A DNA stretch of 64,000 nucleotides from Torymus aiolomorphi (Eukaryota; Arthropoda; Insecta; Hymenoptera; Torymidae): the NCBI GenBank assembly GCA_036365515.1, contig CM070874.1, positions 44,887,083 to 44,951,082 of the forward strand, given 5' to 3'. A model generated the notes under the pieces. It made no database searches, was not told where the DNA came from, and worked only from the letters and a program-made list of their open reading frames with translations. Positions 1 through 9,415 of the stretch are shown here, piece by piece; position 1 is the stretch's first letter; the number at the start of each line of letters is the position of its first letter. A program made the translations under genes and the position numbers.

Positions 1-276
1 CCTGGTTGAGCGGATCTCTGCGGCGAAGATGTCTCCGATGTCAGTTAAGTGCCTCCTTTTTGATGGTTATTTATTAGTTTAAAATCCCAACAAGAAGGGC
101 TGAGTACTCTGTGTGATGTTGTTTTTCCTTTGATTTCTTCTAGTTACAGCAGAGAGGAAACCTGAAGGTGCGGGTCAAGGCCAGAGGACTCCTTCCACCC
201 AGTGTAATGCTTCAGTTGTAGTGTATTTGTATTTATGCGCCTACATATGTGTATGCATAGTGAGGCATACTGCTGT

Positions 277-329
<53 letters not shown>

Positions 330-1699
330 GTGAGTGTGTATATATGCATCTAGATCCTAATCCACTTGATGCTTCACTGCACTTTGTGTTTAAAACCTGT
401 GTGGCTCCATCGGATCAGGCTGCGTTACTAGGATGTTCCCATGTGCTCCGCTGTCGTGCTACACTCACCAGTATCTGCGGAGGGGATGATGCTAGGTGTC
501 GATTAAGGAAAGGCGAAGGGTTGACTGGAACTCCTTCGAGCTTCGACTCTTGTCGAATAATCTGAACTCATATAAGGCGAGGAAAGAGAAGGTACAAGGG
601 GAAGCAGGACAGTTGAGGATGTCACCTGGCATTCGTCCACCACTACATGGAGAAAGACCGCAATTCCCTGCTTATTGCAGGGAGGTGAGTCAAAAAAAAG
701 AAAAAAAAAGCTGGATATTAATTGTATGCGTACAAGCGGCTAACATCAGTTCACGGGTACATACGCACTTATGAGTACATGCATGGTATACCTCTCACTG
801 ATGGTATATGTATGTAATGACTATTTTAATATGCGACTTAGAGCTGAGGCTTATTTGACGTACATACAAGGTATTATATTGATAAGCGAGATATCGATAT
901 TTATGATGAACTTTATATATAATAATAAAAAGTAAAAGAAAAGAAAAAAAAGAAAAAAAAGAAATCAATGCGCTTATGCCGGGTAGATCATCCTAAATCT
1001 TATTTGTTTACTTATTATCCTATTGATTCTAGGGGTGCAACTAGAGAAGAGGAAAAAAAAGGAGACGTAGAGAGGGTTCCGTCACAATCTCCCCAGCGAC
1101 CTACTCGAAGGAGCTTCTACTACCAAAAATGATCTGGTGGAGGTGCTTCCCCTGTCGAATAGCACTACCGAGTTCAATGAATCGCCTTTGGTATCTGGTA
1201 CGAGCCCTGGAATGGAACAACTAACAGCCTTATATTATTTAACCAGCTGACGGATGAGACTAGGAACCAACAACTCTGATCTGAGGACTAGTTAGTTATT
1301 CTCACTTCAAGGACTCGGGATTCCTCAATAAAACCCCTTTTATTGCGGCAAGGGTAACACTCGCGGCCTACACACATACACAAATTTCTACCGCGCGCTA
1401 ATTCACAACTTTGTTCGGAGAACTCTATACATTAAAGAAACAATAATATGATACGAAAGGCAACTTACTTTGTATAAATGGTGAATCACTCTAGTGCTGT
1501 TTCTCTACTGTGGTTGCAAATTATTTGATTATTATTGTTGATAGTCCGAGTTCGATAGGATCTGCGTGCGATTTGTATTTGAGTGTAGTAATATTCGCAG
1601 TATTATAATGCGTTATACTATGATGGAATTATTGAAACAAAACTGATGATCCGGGTTTTTTTTGATAATGTAGAAACATGTGCGATAAAAAGAAAACTG
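1..1699. other. Left flank, no gene recognised
   Basis: I see no convincing coding exon, RNA gene or transposon end here. The open frames are short, and those around 344-774 lack recognisable domains. The stretch holds a TA microsatellite, A-rich runs near 920-965 and an AATAAA-containing segment near 1328. It could be decayed repeat or intron sequence. Confidence 0.5.
280..327. repeat. (TA)n microsatellite
   Basis: About 24 uninterrupted TA dinucleotides are read directly from the sequence. Confidence 0.95.
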
Positions 1700-2170
1700 T
1701 AAAAAAATAATTTTGGCCACTGCGACTCTTTCAACGTATATATAAAAACTGATTCTAGTAGACTTCGCTTAGTCTAAGCGTGAAGGCTGCTAATTTCTTA
1801 CTGCCGAGTTGGCGTGGCATCGTCGAGCTGCGCGTCGCCTTCCCCCTAATTGTGCTCGCTTTCTCTCTCGTACCCACACACCATATACCCCTTGACGACA
1901 ATGTCGCACCGCTGTGCAACGCTTATCGCCGCTAAGGGGTGTCTTATTACTCGGCGCGTGTAGGAATGCGCTTTTCGGCTACGAGGGGAGAGTGCTGCGT
2001 GGACGCAACTTGTTGCAGCTTTGGGCGATAAGCTCTTAACTAGAATCGCGTATACAAATTTTAAAATTTTACTGCGGGGAAAATATACGTTCCAATGAAA
2101 ATCATTGTATTCATTATAATTTTAACCAATTAAAGAAAAAAAGGTAAAGCCAAAAAGTTGTCACGTAACA
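1700..2170 (-). repeat. 3' LTR of the errantivirus-like element
   Basis: The sequence is nearly identical to 12397-12868. In element orientation it starts TGTTACG, directly after the polypurine tract, and ends TTTTTTTACA. A palindromic hairpin (1763-1785, core CGCTTAGTCTAAGCG) and a TATATATA motif (about 1736-1745) are present in both LTRs. Confidence 0.93.
1763..1785. promoter_or_regulatory. Hairpin palindrome inside LTR
   Basis: CTTCGCTTAG and CTAAGCGTGAAG form a stem of about 11 bp with one mismatch. It is kept in the other LTR near 12460-12485. It lies close to the TATA-like motif, so it could fall in the R/U5 part of the transcript. Its function is not known. Confidence 0.5.
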
Positions 2171-2182
2171 CCCTCCCCTTGT
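2171..2182 (-). promoter_or_regulatory. Polypurine tract
   Basis: The minus strand reads ACAAGGGGAGGG immediately before the TG that opens the 3' LTR. This is the expected place and composition for the plus-strand primer of an LTR retroelement. Confidence 0.8.
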
Positions 2183-2430
2183 GGAACGTTTGCCGCCCAC
2201 GGAGAACTTGAGTCATAGGAAAAATGCTGATCCACTGGAAGCGCTGCGCCTGGTCGTGTCTCGAAGAAGAAGGAGAGTCTGGAAAGTCCTACTTGGTTTT
2301 GGAGAAGGATAAAAAATATTTTTGAAGTCCTAAAAATTTTTTTGTTTTGTTTTATTGCAAAAATATTAAGTCCGTCATTAGTGTGGAATAAGAGTAAAAT
2401 ATAAGTGCATTGTGGACCCCTTGAGGATCC

Positions 2431-2875
<445 letters not shown>

Positions 2876-2877
2876 GC

Positions 2878-3945
2878 TTAGTAAGTCCCTCGTTTACACA
2901 TCCTGAGGTGCCCTTTTAGGCTACGCCGCGTCATTCTAAATCCACAACCATGGTGTTTGATTATCTCCAATCCTGCTTGGAGATCGCAAATGGCTTGATG
3001 ATTGAAGATGTGCTTTCGGATCACATCACGCCCGCACATCGGGTGGTAAATAGTTAGGCGCTCCTTCTCTCGTGCAGAGATTATGGGGGAATCGTCGGAC
3101 ACGCCCCATATTTTGGCGGCGCACGGTTCAGGGCTGTCTCTGCGTCTTGTAGGTTGAAATATTTGATATAGGTCTGGATGATCCCCCTGTCTCCGATGGG
3201 GTGGGAGAAAAAGTAATCTATCCGCCCATATCTGCCGAATTGTTTGACGACTTCTAGTTCTTCGTCGACCGGGGTGATCACGATAGTGATCCTAAGCCCC
3301 GCAACATGCTCACTCATGCTGATCATTTTGGGGGTCCGCTCCCGTAATATTCGCGCGAACCTTTCTGCTCCCGTTTCGGGGGCCTTCAGCATTCTCGGCG
3401 ATTCTTTCGGTTCCGCTTGGCGTTCCTCTTGCTGCGTGGGCGGTTGATCACTTGGATCATCTTGGGGGGCAGAGTCCTCCTCGTCCTGATCCTCTTCGGA
3501 CGTCACGTCATCATACGCCCACAGGCTGTATTTATGGAATGCCTTCAAGCATTCGTCGAAGCTACTGAACTCTGCGTTCAGTGTATAGCTGGTACGCCCG
3601 CGTTTCTCTTTTTGATCCGGCCCCGTGAAATGGAGTGCCCCGTCTTTCCTCAACATCCGCATTAGCAGGGTAGTGGATCGACAGTCCATGTGTTCAAAAG
3701 TCCCCGTTGTTGGCTCTTCCGGATTCCCGTATATGGATATCAACCGTAGTCCGATCGCGTTCTCGATTTCCTGATCCTTATCTTCTTGGCTGGTTTTTTT
3801 CCTCGTCAGTGGGGATACAGGAAGGAGAAGGTTCGCGTCGAGCCCTCCATTTCTCGGCTATCCTTTGAAGGGCAACTGGTAAGCCTCCCAGTGCTCCTCC
3901 TGTACCTGACGCGTTGTCCTCTTGGGTTGATAGTAATCGAGACAT
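2878..3945 (-). pseudogene. Accessory gene B: two RRM-like folds plus two HCHC fingers, frameshifted
   Basis: Three open segments in different frames follow each other. The start is taken as the ATG at 3945, just after a 3' splice-acceptor-like sequence; there is no ATG at the upstream end of that frame. The first segment (to 3778) is low-complexity and basic. The second (3081-3743 and a little upstream) holds a weak RRM-like unit (residues about 1-70 from 3743), an acidic Glu/Asp/Pro/Gln linker, and a clearer RRM-like unit (about 148-208) with strands LRITIVITP and TYIKYF around a helix ending KQFGRYGRI. The third (2878-3102) holds two fingers of pattern H-x2-C-x11-H-x3-C. The frame breaks at the A7 run 3794-3800 and again near 3085-3105. 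A nucleic-acid-binding role is inferred. No retroelement gene known to me matches this arrangement. Confidence 0.6.
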
Positions 3946-3947
3946 GG

Positions 3948-3965
3948 CTGTAACAGACAATGACA
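3948..3965 (-). promoter_or_regulatory. Candidate 3' splice acceptor before accessory gene B
   Basis: The minus strand reads TGTCATTGTCTGTTACAG, then CC and the ATG at 3945. A pyrimidine-rich tract ending in CAG two bases before the start suggests a spliced subgenomic mRNA, as errantiviruses use for env. Splicing itself is inferred. Confidence 0.5.
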
Positions 3966-4075
3966 AGTTAATTGGGGTTTTATTTAAGCTTGGGATGGGG
4001 TAGATAAGAAAATGGCAAGGCAATATATATGTTTTTATGGGATAGAGACAATGGTGAGCGTTATTACAGAAGTCC

Positions 4076-4695
4076 TTATTGTTTTCGTAATTGTTCTAGG
4101 GCTCGCTGTCGCGAGCATGTGGGCAAGTGCATAACCCAGTTTCTGGTGTCAATAGGAAATCCACAGGTTCGGTGGGTCCTTTCCGTGATTCTATTGGTGA
4201 TGGTGTATTGGCGTAGGGCGGGTCGAGCTCGGTAACGTGCATCGCTCGAGCGAAGGGCATGGTTAGCATCTGCCTGGTGGTGGTACTTCACGAATCCATG
4301 GGACAACCTGTCGAGATGGTCCCTTCTCGTATAACAGTATTCCATGGTCCCGAATTTCGCAAAATGGGAAAAGAAACGGCGTTCGATCTTCTTTTCACCC
4401 TGATTTCTTTCTGTCCCTTGCCTGATCGTCGATCCCATGGTAGCTGACAGAATATTCGATTCTTATCGAATTTAAGGTTGTCTTTCTTGTTCGGAACCTT
4501 CCGGACTTCGGATCGCATTTTCGGGTCAGGGCTCCCGAGTCGTGACGTTTCTTCAATGTCTTCGGTTGCAAGTACAATGGGTGCGTTCTTGCCAGGGTCA
4601 GAGAGGGTTTTGGTGACCTCGTTTTTTATTTGAGTGGAGATAGTTTTTTCCATCCGTTGTAGTTGGATCAAGACCGTATTCAGAACTGAATCCAT
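4076..4695 (-). pseudogene. Accessory gene A: RRM plus one HCHC finger, one frameshift
   Basis: Two overlapping open segments (4288-4695 and 4076-4438) together cover one RRM. The first has a helical N-terminus rich in Gln, Lys and Thr, a charged middle and an RNP2-like strand RIFCQL (residues 80-85). The second supplies the helix IERRFFSHFAKFG, the RNP1-like strand SHGFVKYH (residues 46-53 from 4438) and the final helix DANHAL. It then has one H-x2-C-x11-H-x3-C finger (H89, C92, H104, C108). The strand and helix order is that of a canonical RRM, so the frame change between about 4385 and 4430 is a break inside one domain. The gene lies 140 bp after env in element orientation. The finger matches those of gene B, so the two genes are probably related by duplication. 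Confidence 0.65.
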
Positions 4696-4696
4696 G

Positions 4697-4712
4697 CTAG
4701 AGAGGAAAGTCC
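4697..4712 (-). promoter_or_regulatory. Candidate 3' splice acceptor before accessory gene A
   Basis: The minus strand reads GGACTTTCCTCTCTAG, then C and the ATG at 4695. The position and composition parallel the acceptor before gene B. Confidence 0.5.
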
Positions 4713-4835
4713 ACTATGGAATGCTCTGTAACCGAGGGGAACCGGGATGATTAGTATTTATTCGGTGTCGATGGTTGTGATGGGACATGAGGAGATGGAT
4801 ATTGGGACGGGGCTCTTAAGGTTTTCTGCGGAACG

Positions 4836-6704
4836 CTATCCCGTTCCGGATCCCTGCATCTCGATGTCATACCCCCGGATAATAGGTTTGGACGTGGAGC
4901 GCCGGTTCCGCTTGAAGGGAAAAATTCGTGCGACGAGGTACAAAACGGCGCAGATTATGAAAACTCCCTGGACTCCCAGCCCGCTATAGATCAAGTTATT
5001 GGTGAAGGAAGTAGCCCGCTTGTGTCGGCCAACTTCTTGGAGTTGTGCCATGATGCTTTTCAATGATTCCTTTCTGTCGCCCCAAGACGGTAGATGACTT
5101 AAGGCTTCTTGTGTTAGTGTTGCCTCGCTGGTTGAGGAATTGTCCCGTAACTGAAAATTCGGTAGGAGGTCCGTCACGTTCAGTCCAAAATCTGGGTCGT
5201 ATATATATTGGGTCCTGAAGGTCCTGACGCTATTAGGAATTAAGGTCAGATGCGGAGTACGTCCCATGCATCTCTCGGCCAGTCTTAGTATCCCCACCCC
5301 CTGGAGGTTAACATTTTTGTAGACTTCCCCTGGACACGAGACCTGTATGGTCTCAGTCTCGATAGTGGAAAATAACCAGGTGCCGTCGGTTTCTAGATAG
5401 CGCCATTGCGTCGTGGTTTCCGGTCTCATGATGATGTTGCACAAGGAAAGGGATGCTTTCGTGGGATTGGTTAACATTTCGATCTCGCATTCCTTATGCC
5501 CCCCGGCGGTGTAGACGGCTCCTTGAGTGGGGCACATGTACCCATAGTGAGAGTCGAGGCAGTCCTTCAGCTGATGTTGATGGATCTTGAGGTAGGTCCT
5601 TTGATCTTTGCTAAGAATCATATACTCATATTCGGGGACGATACAGGCGGACCCTAGAGGATGCCCCGGAACGTTTTGAGGTATGGCGACGGGGTGTAGT
5701 CTGTATAAATCATAAGAAGTCCTATCCGTGAGCGGGAGGCTTAACCTTGCCAGAACCCTCCCTGAGTGGTATATAGCGTCTATGGAGGCAATTCGAGCGA
5801 TTTCCTCGGCTCGGATGTGTTGAGTAGGGATTGGGAGATCCAGATTGTCGTCTAATTGCCGAATATCGCTCGCGATACTCTGAATAGTGTCCCTCCTTAA
5901 CAGCCGGGGATGTATTCTTCGTTCCATCAGGTTGTTAAGGATGGCTAACAATTCTCGGTTGCAATAAATGAGATGGTCCATCTTGGCCTCGGTTTGTCGT
6001 GCGAACGCGTTTAGTTCCCATAAGAACTGGTTCTTCTCGGAATCTCTAGTGAGGTTATTCACCTTGTCTCGCATCTGGACTTCCATTGCTTTTACTAGAG
6101 CTTGATGAGATGCTGTCATGTTATAAAGCTCTTCCAGCCCTGCCGCTAAGATGTGTGTTTTGTCCTCGGTGAGTTTCGCAAGTTTGGTTTGATCCTGGAA
6201 GAGTTGGTCGATGTTTTTGTTGATCAAGTCCGCGTCCTCCTCCGTGACGAGTCCGAATAGTCCTTTGCTCATACTTCCGATTATTCCTAAAGGGGCCATC
6301 CTCTTGAATCGCATGTCTCTAAGAGGGGGGGGGGGCGTGTTAGGTTCCCTGACGTTCATGCTTTCCGCTAGGATCCGAATCTCGTCATGTAAGTTCAGGA
6401 GCGTTTGGTGTTTTACGTCCATTAGTTCTTTGCTGAGGATAGTATAACATCTATGCGGGTCGAAATATGCTTCGCACCTCTTGAGGTTAGCTGCGTAACT
6501 GTTAGAGGGTCGGTGGGTATTGATGAAGGCCGGTATGTCCAGATAGATAACGATCTTCCAGTCGTTTTTTCGTATCCGCACGGCTCGGGTCCGTTCATAA
6601 TAGATCCCGGGGTTGGTTCGAATCGGGGTGACATCGTAATAAGGGTCCGCAATGGCTAAAGTCCCCACCCCTAGGAAGAGGATTGCAGCAAGCAGTAGGT
6701 GCAT
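4836..6704 (-). CDS. env: Envelope fusion protein of the errantivirus-like element
   Basis: A single open frame of 622 residues from an ATG. Residues 1-19 form a hydrophobic signal peptide. At 132-135 the sequence RFKR is a furin-type site, followed by a Gly/Met/Leu-rich stretch (136-155) that resembles the fusion peptide of baculovirus F-type proteins. Next comes a long helical region with heptad-like spacing (about 157-240), then a Cys-containing ectodomain. A membrane anchor at about 573-595 is followed by a basic cytoplasmic tail of about 25 residues. The layout matches insect errantivirus Env, which derives from or is related to baculovirus F. The gene starts about 50 bp after the integrase stop, and expression by splicing is expected from the family. 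The frame is intact although neighbouring genes are damaged. Confidence 0.85.
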   Translation of the reverse strand: MHLLLAAILFLGVGTLAIADPYYDVTPIRTNPGIYYERTRAVRIRKNDWKIVIYLDIPAFINTHRPSNSYAANLKRCEAYFDPHRCYTILSKELMDVKHQTLLNLHDEIRILAESMNVREPNTPPPPLRDMRFKRMAPLGIIGSMSKGLFGLVTEEDADLINKNIDQLFQDQTKLAKLTEDKTHILAAGLEELYNMTASHQALVKAMEVQMRDKVNNLTRDSEKNQFLWELNAFARQTEAKMDHLIYCNRELLAILNNLMERRIHPRLLRRDTIQSIASDIRQLDDNLDLPIPTQHIRAEEIARIASIDAIYHSGRVLARLSLPLTDRTSYDLYRLHPVAIPQNVPGHPLGSACIVPEYEYMILSKDQRTYLKIHQHQLKDCLDSHYGYMCPTQGAVYTAGGHKECEIEMLTNPTKASLSLCNIIMRPETTTQWRYLETDGTWLFSTIETETIQVSCPGEVYKNVNLQGVGILRLAERCMGRTPHLTLIPNSVRTFRTQYIYDPDFGLNVTDLLPNFQLRDNSSTSEATLTQEALSHLPSWGDRKESLKSIMAQLQEVGRHKRATSFTNNLIYSGLGVQGVFIICAVLYLVARIFPFKRNRRSTSKPIIRGYDIEMQGSGTG

Positions 6705-6754
6705 AGTGAGGGAAAAAGCGCAAAAGCGTACTACCTAAAATTCATGCAAGGTGA

Positions 6755-9415
6755 TTAGTCAGAGGAGTCAGTAGGGGGGACGACTTTTAATTTATCCGTG
6801 TGTTTCCGAATTCTCTTCCCATTTGGGAGTTCGAGGATCACGTTGTTTCGTCCGAGAATTTCTACGATTTTCAGTGGCTTATTATAAAAACTGTCGAATT
6901 TTGAGGTACGGGGTTCCTTTAATACCCACACGTAATCACCGATCTTTCCCTTAAGGTTTTTAATTTTGAGATCATACCGATCCTTGCTCCGTATTTTGTT
7001 CGCGATCTGCGTCTCACCCGCTACCAGCTTCAGTTCACCCAACCTGGTCACAAGGTCCTGCAGATACACATTGTAAGTGCGCAACTTCTCGTCGTTAGGT
7101 ATGCGCATAGGGAACCTAGCCAGTTTGCCAAAAACGAGCTCGAACGGGGTAAAATTTGTTGCTGAGTGTACACTAGTATTGTAGGTGAACGTGGCAAACG
7201 GCGCGAGGTTGTCCCAGTCGTCGTACTTTTCGGAATACGTTCGAATAAAGTCGACCAAAGGGGCGTGACTACGCTCCAGCGATCCATTAGTCTGAGGGTG
7301 GTACCCCGATGTGGTGAGGTGATGTATTTTGAAGATCCTCATTAGGCTGTCAAAAATTTCGAAGAGGAAACTGGTTCCTCTATCGGACAATATAGCTCGG
7401 GGGGCGCCGAATTTGCAGATGAGATGTTTGGCTAGAGTGTCCGCGATGGTTAGGGCCTTGATATTTGGCAGGGGTATTGCGATCAGATATTTAGTGAGAT
7501 TACACTGGATAGTTAACATGTGGCAATTCCCGCGCGGAGTGATCCTGCGTTTCCCCACGGTGCCAATGGAGATTTTGTCGAAGGCTTCGATCGGGGTGTC
7601 GGTGATGATCATAGGTTCTCGCGTTTTGATCCGTTCTATTTTCCTTTCTTGACAACTTGGGCACCGACGTACGTGATCTAGAACATCATTGCGCATCCCC
7701 GGCCAATAATATCGCTCTCGGATCTTCTGGTACGTTTGGTTGATATCCTTGTGTCCTCCTACCAGGCTGTCGTGCAAGGTTTCGATGATCCGCTGTCGTT
7801 CTTCCTTATCAGGCAACTCCACCTTTCCATAACACATCACGACTTTAATCGGTGTTCCGCTGAAAATCTCCACGAGGGTCTCGGTGAGGAGTCCAGGGTC
7901 TAAGGTGTCGGTGAAGTCTCCTCTCCGGGATATCCTGATGCTGGATAAGTTTTTCTTCAACAAGAGGCCTCGTAGGTTCTTCAAACTGCATTTTAAACAT
8001 TTTATGTCAATAGGGTCGTAATATCTCTCTTTGATTACGAGAGAGAAGATATTATGGTTCTTATAAGGAGTAGTAATAATTTGCCCCAGTTTGGCCTTTT
8101 TTGATTTGAGATTCTTGAGGTCTAGAGCCCCGATGTCAGACAATAAGCGAGCAACGGGGTTATTTGTTTCGCAATCCTTGGCCAAAAAGTGGGCGTAATT
8201 GTCTCTCTTATAAGTGAGACACTGCCGTGAGATAATGACGTTGTTCTTAAGAGGTAGTGGTATGGCTGGCCGTTGCTCCTCTGATTCGCTAGGGCCTTCG
8301 GAGGGTGGCAATTTCCTTCCGTTGCTGCAGTCCGGATCGACGTATTGGTTCAGAGGCTGGTATTGCCCGAGCATAGACATGAACAACCCCAAGGTGTCGA
8401 TCGGCGGTTGAGTGAATTCTAAGTGTACGGGTTTAGACCCCTCCGCTTCTTCTCGGATATTCTCCAGCTGAGGGAAACGGGGAATAGGTTTAAAACTCCC
8501 AGGGGGGTAGGGAGTGCTTCTGGCCGTTGGAAGGCCTGCTCTTACTTTGGGAGTTACCGATATGGCGCGCTGCACGGGTTGGCTGATCATAGAACCGTCG
8601 CGCTCTCGGTTGGGTTTTTCTGGGGCTGTGTCTGGGTTCGAGGACGTAGCCGATTCGGGTTCGGTCGCGACCGCGGCCCGTTGCACCAGTTCAGTGATCC
8701 TTTGAGATAGAGCATCGTCATTCTGCCCATCATATAGATCCAACTGGTCCAATACGCTGCGTGTATGATCGTCAACAACGTCCCCTTCGGATAAGTGGGA
8801 CGGGAGCTCGAGAGGAGGGATCTCATCGCCCTCTTCCTCTATTCTCGTTTTCTCCGCCAGAATTCGGAGGCTCTCCTCAAACTTGCGGGCAGATTCCGCG
8901 ACTTCCTCAGGACTGATGGTGACTTGTCCGGGAGAGAGATCGTCATCCACTTCAGAGGCGCTCTGTTCTGGTGCAGTAGCTTGGATCTCCACCTGCTCGT
9001 CGACTGGTGCAGAAGTATCCGCAGTGGCGTCCATTTCGGATAATTCATTGGTGGTTTCTCTTGGTTCCTCTCCTTTCTCGTCGTTAAGCCTGATCCCGCT
9101 TCTTCGAGGATCATAGATCGGGGTTTTTGGTTCGTCGGTTTCGCCGGATTCCCCCCCTCCTGAGGAGGAAATGATCGATGAGTGCCGGCTAAACTGGGGT
9201 CCTATAGAGACATCCACAGGGCGACAACTAACCTCCTTTGATGGGGCCGGAAGTCCTTCTGTGTCGACGATTGCGACGGAGGGGCAGGCGATCGTTTGTC
9301 CGAATCCTTGTTCCCTGCAGAACCTATTCTTTTCCTCAGCCGTGTCCGCTGGGCTATCACGCTGTGTTCCAACACAGGCGCGGTCTTTTTCTTTAGAGCA
9401 CCCAAGGGGCGCCCT
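6755..9415 (-). CDS. pol: Pol, second part: acidic linker, macrodomain-like segment, integrase (-1 frame, catalytic Asp changed)
   Basis: The frame is open from 9415, after an in-frame TAG at 9416-9418, and overlaps the RT frame by about 210 bp in the -1 register. It has no early ATG, so it is the continuation of Pol. Residues below count from the GTG at 9217. There is an acidic disordered linker (to about 320), a macrodomain-like segment (325-465) and an integrase zinc motif with H482, H489, C519 and C522. The catalytic core has D612 and E648 separated by 35 residues, as expected. The first catalytic Asp should be at residue 552, in the ISI-x-TVG context, but the codon at 7562-7564 is GGC, Gly. 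The C-terminal part resembles the GPY/F-type region. Integration activity of this copy is therefore doubtful. Confidence 0.85.
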   Translation of the reverse strand, partial: RAPLGCSKEKDRACVGTQRDSPADTAEEKNRFCREQGFGQTIACPSVAIVDTEGLPAPSKEVSCRPVDVSIGPQFSRHSSIISSSGGGESGETDEPKTPIYDPRRSGIRLNDEKGEEPRETTNELSEMDATADTSAPVDEQVEIQATAPEQSASEVDDDLSPGQVTISPEEVAESARKFEESLRILAEKTRIEEEGDEIPPLELPSHLSEGDVVDDHTRSVLDQLDLYDGQNDDALSQRITELVQRAAVATEPESATSSNPDTAPEKPNRERDGSMISQPVQRAISVTPKVRAGLPTARSTPYPPGSFKPIPRFPQLENIREEAEGSKPVHLEFTQPPIDTLGLFMSMLGQYQPLNQYVDPDCSNGRKLPPSEGPSESEEQRPAIPLPLKNNVIISRQCLTYKRDNYAHFLAKDCETNNPVARLLSDIGALDLKNLKSKKAKLGQIITTPYKNHNIFSLVIKERYYDPIDIKCLKCSLKNLRGLLLKKNLSSIRISRRGDFTDTLDPGLLTETLVEIFSGTPIKVVMCYGKVELPDKEERQRIIETLHDSLVGGHKDINQTYQKIRERYYWPGMRNDVLDHVRRCPSCQERKIERIKTREPMIITDTPIEAFDKISIGTVGKRRITPRGNCHMLTIQCNLTKYLIAIPLPNIKALTIADTLAKHLICKFGAPRAILSDRGTSFLFEIFDSLMRIFKIHHLTTSGYHPQTNGSLERSHAPLVDFIRTYSEKYDDWDNLAPFATFTYNTSVHSATNFTPFELVFGKLARFPMRIPNDEKLRTYNVYLQDLVTRLGELKLVAGETQIANKIRSKDRYDLKIKNLKGKIGDYVWVLKEPRTSKFDSFYNKPLKIVEILGRNNVILELPNGKRIRKHTDKLKVVPPTDSSD
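7823..8245 (-). other. Macrodomain-like segment within Pol
   Basis: This covers residues about 325-465 of the integrase-frame protein. It begins with a hydrophobic strand, then YAHFLAKDCE, a helix, a GQIITT strand, FSLVIKERYYDP, a long helix rich in Leu and Lys, SSIRISRRGDFTDTLD, a helix, and IKVVMCYG. The order of elements parallels TARG1/OARD1-type macrodomains, which bind or remove ADP-ribose: His-x-(Ile/Leu)-Ser/Ala-x-Asp-Cys, a Gly-(Gln/Glu)-(Ile/Val) strand, a lysine-ending strand, an Arg/Pro-Ile-Gly-x-Gly-like loop and a last strand ending the fold. The catalytic loop is not clearly conserved (RRGD in place of an IGCG-type loop), so a binding or purely structural role is possible. The assignment rests on pattern reading, not a profile search. 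Confidence 0.5.

Noticed and set aside
3794..3800. A-AAA-AAC heptamer in accessory gene B as a programmed -1 frameshift
   Set aside because: It has the right register, but the -1 frame closes soon. The continuing RRM frame is in the other register, so a one-base length change in the A run explains it better.
6211..6659. Plus-strand frames opposite env, pol and the accessory genes
   Set aside because: They are antisense shadows of the retroelement genes with no independent support.
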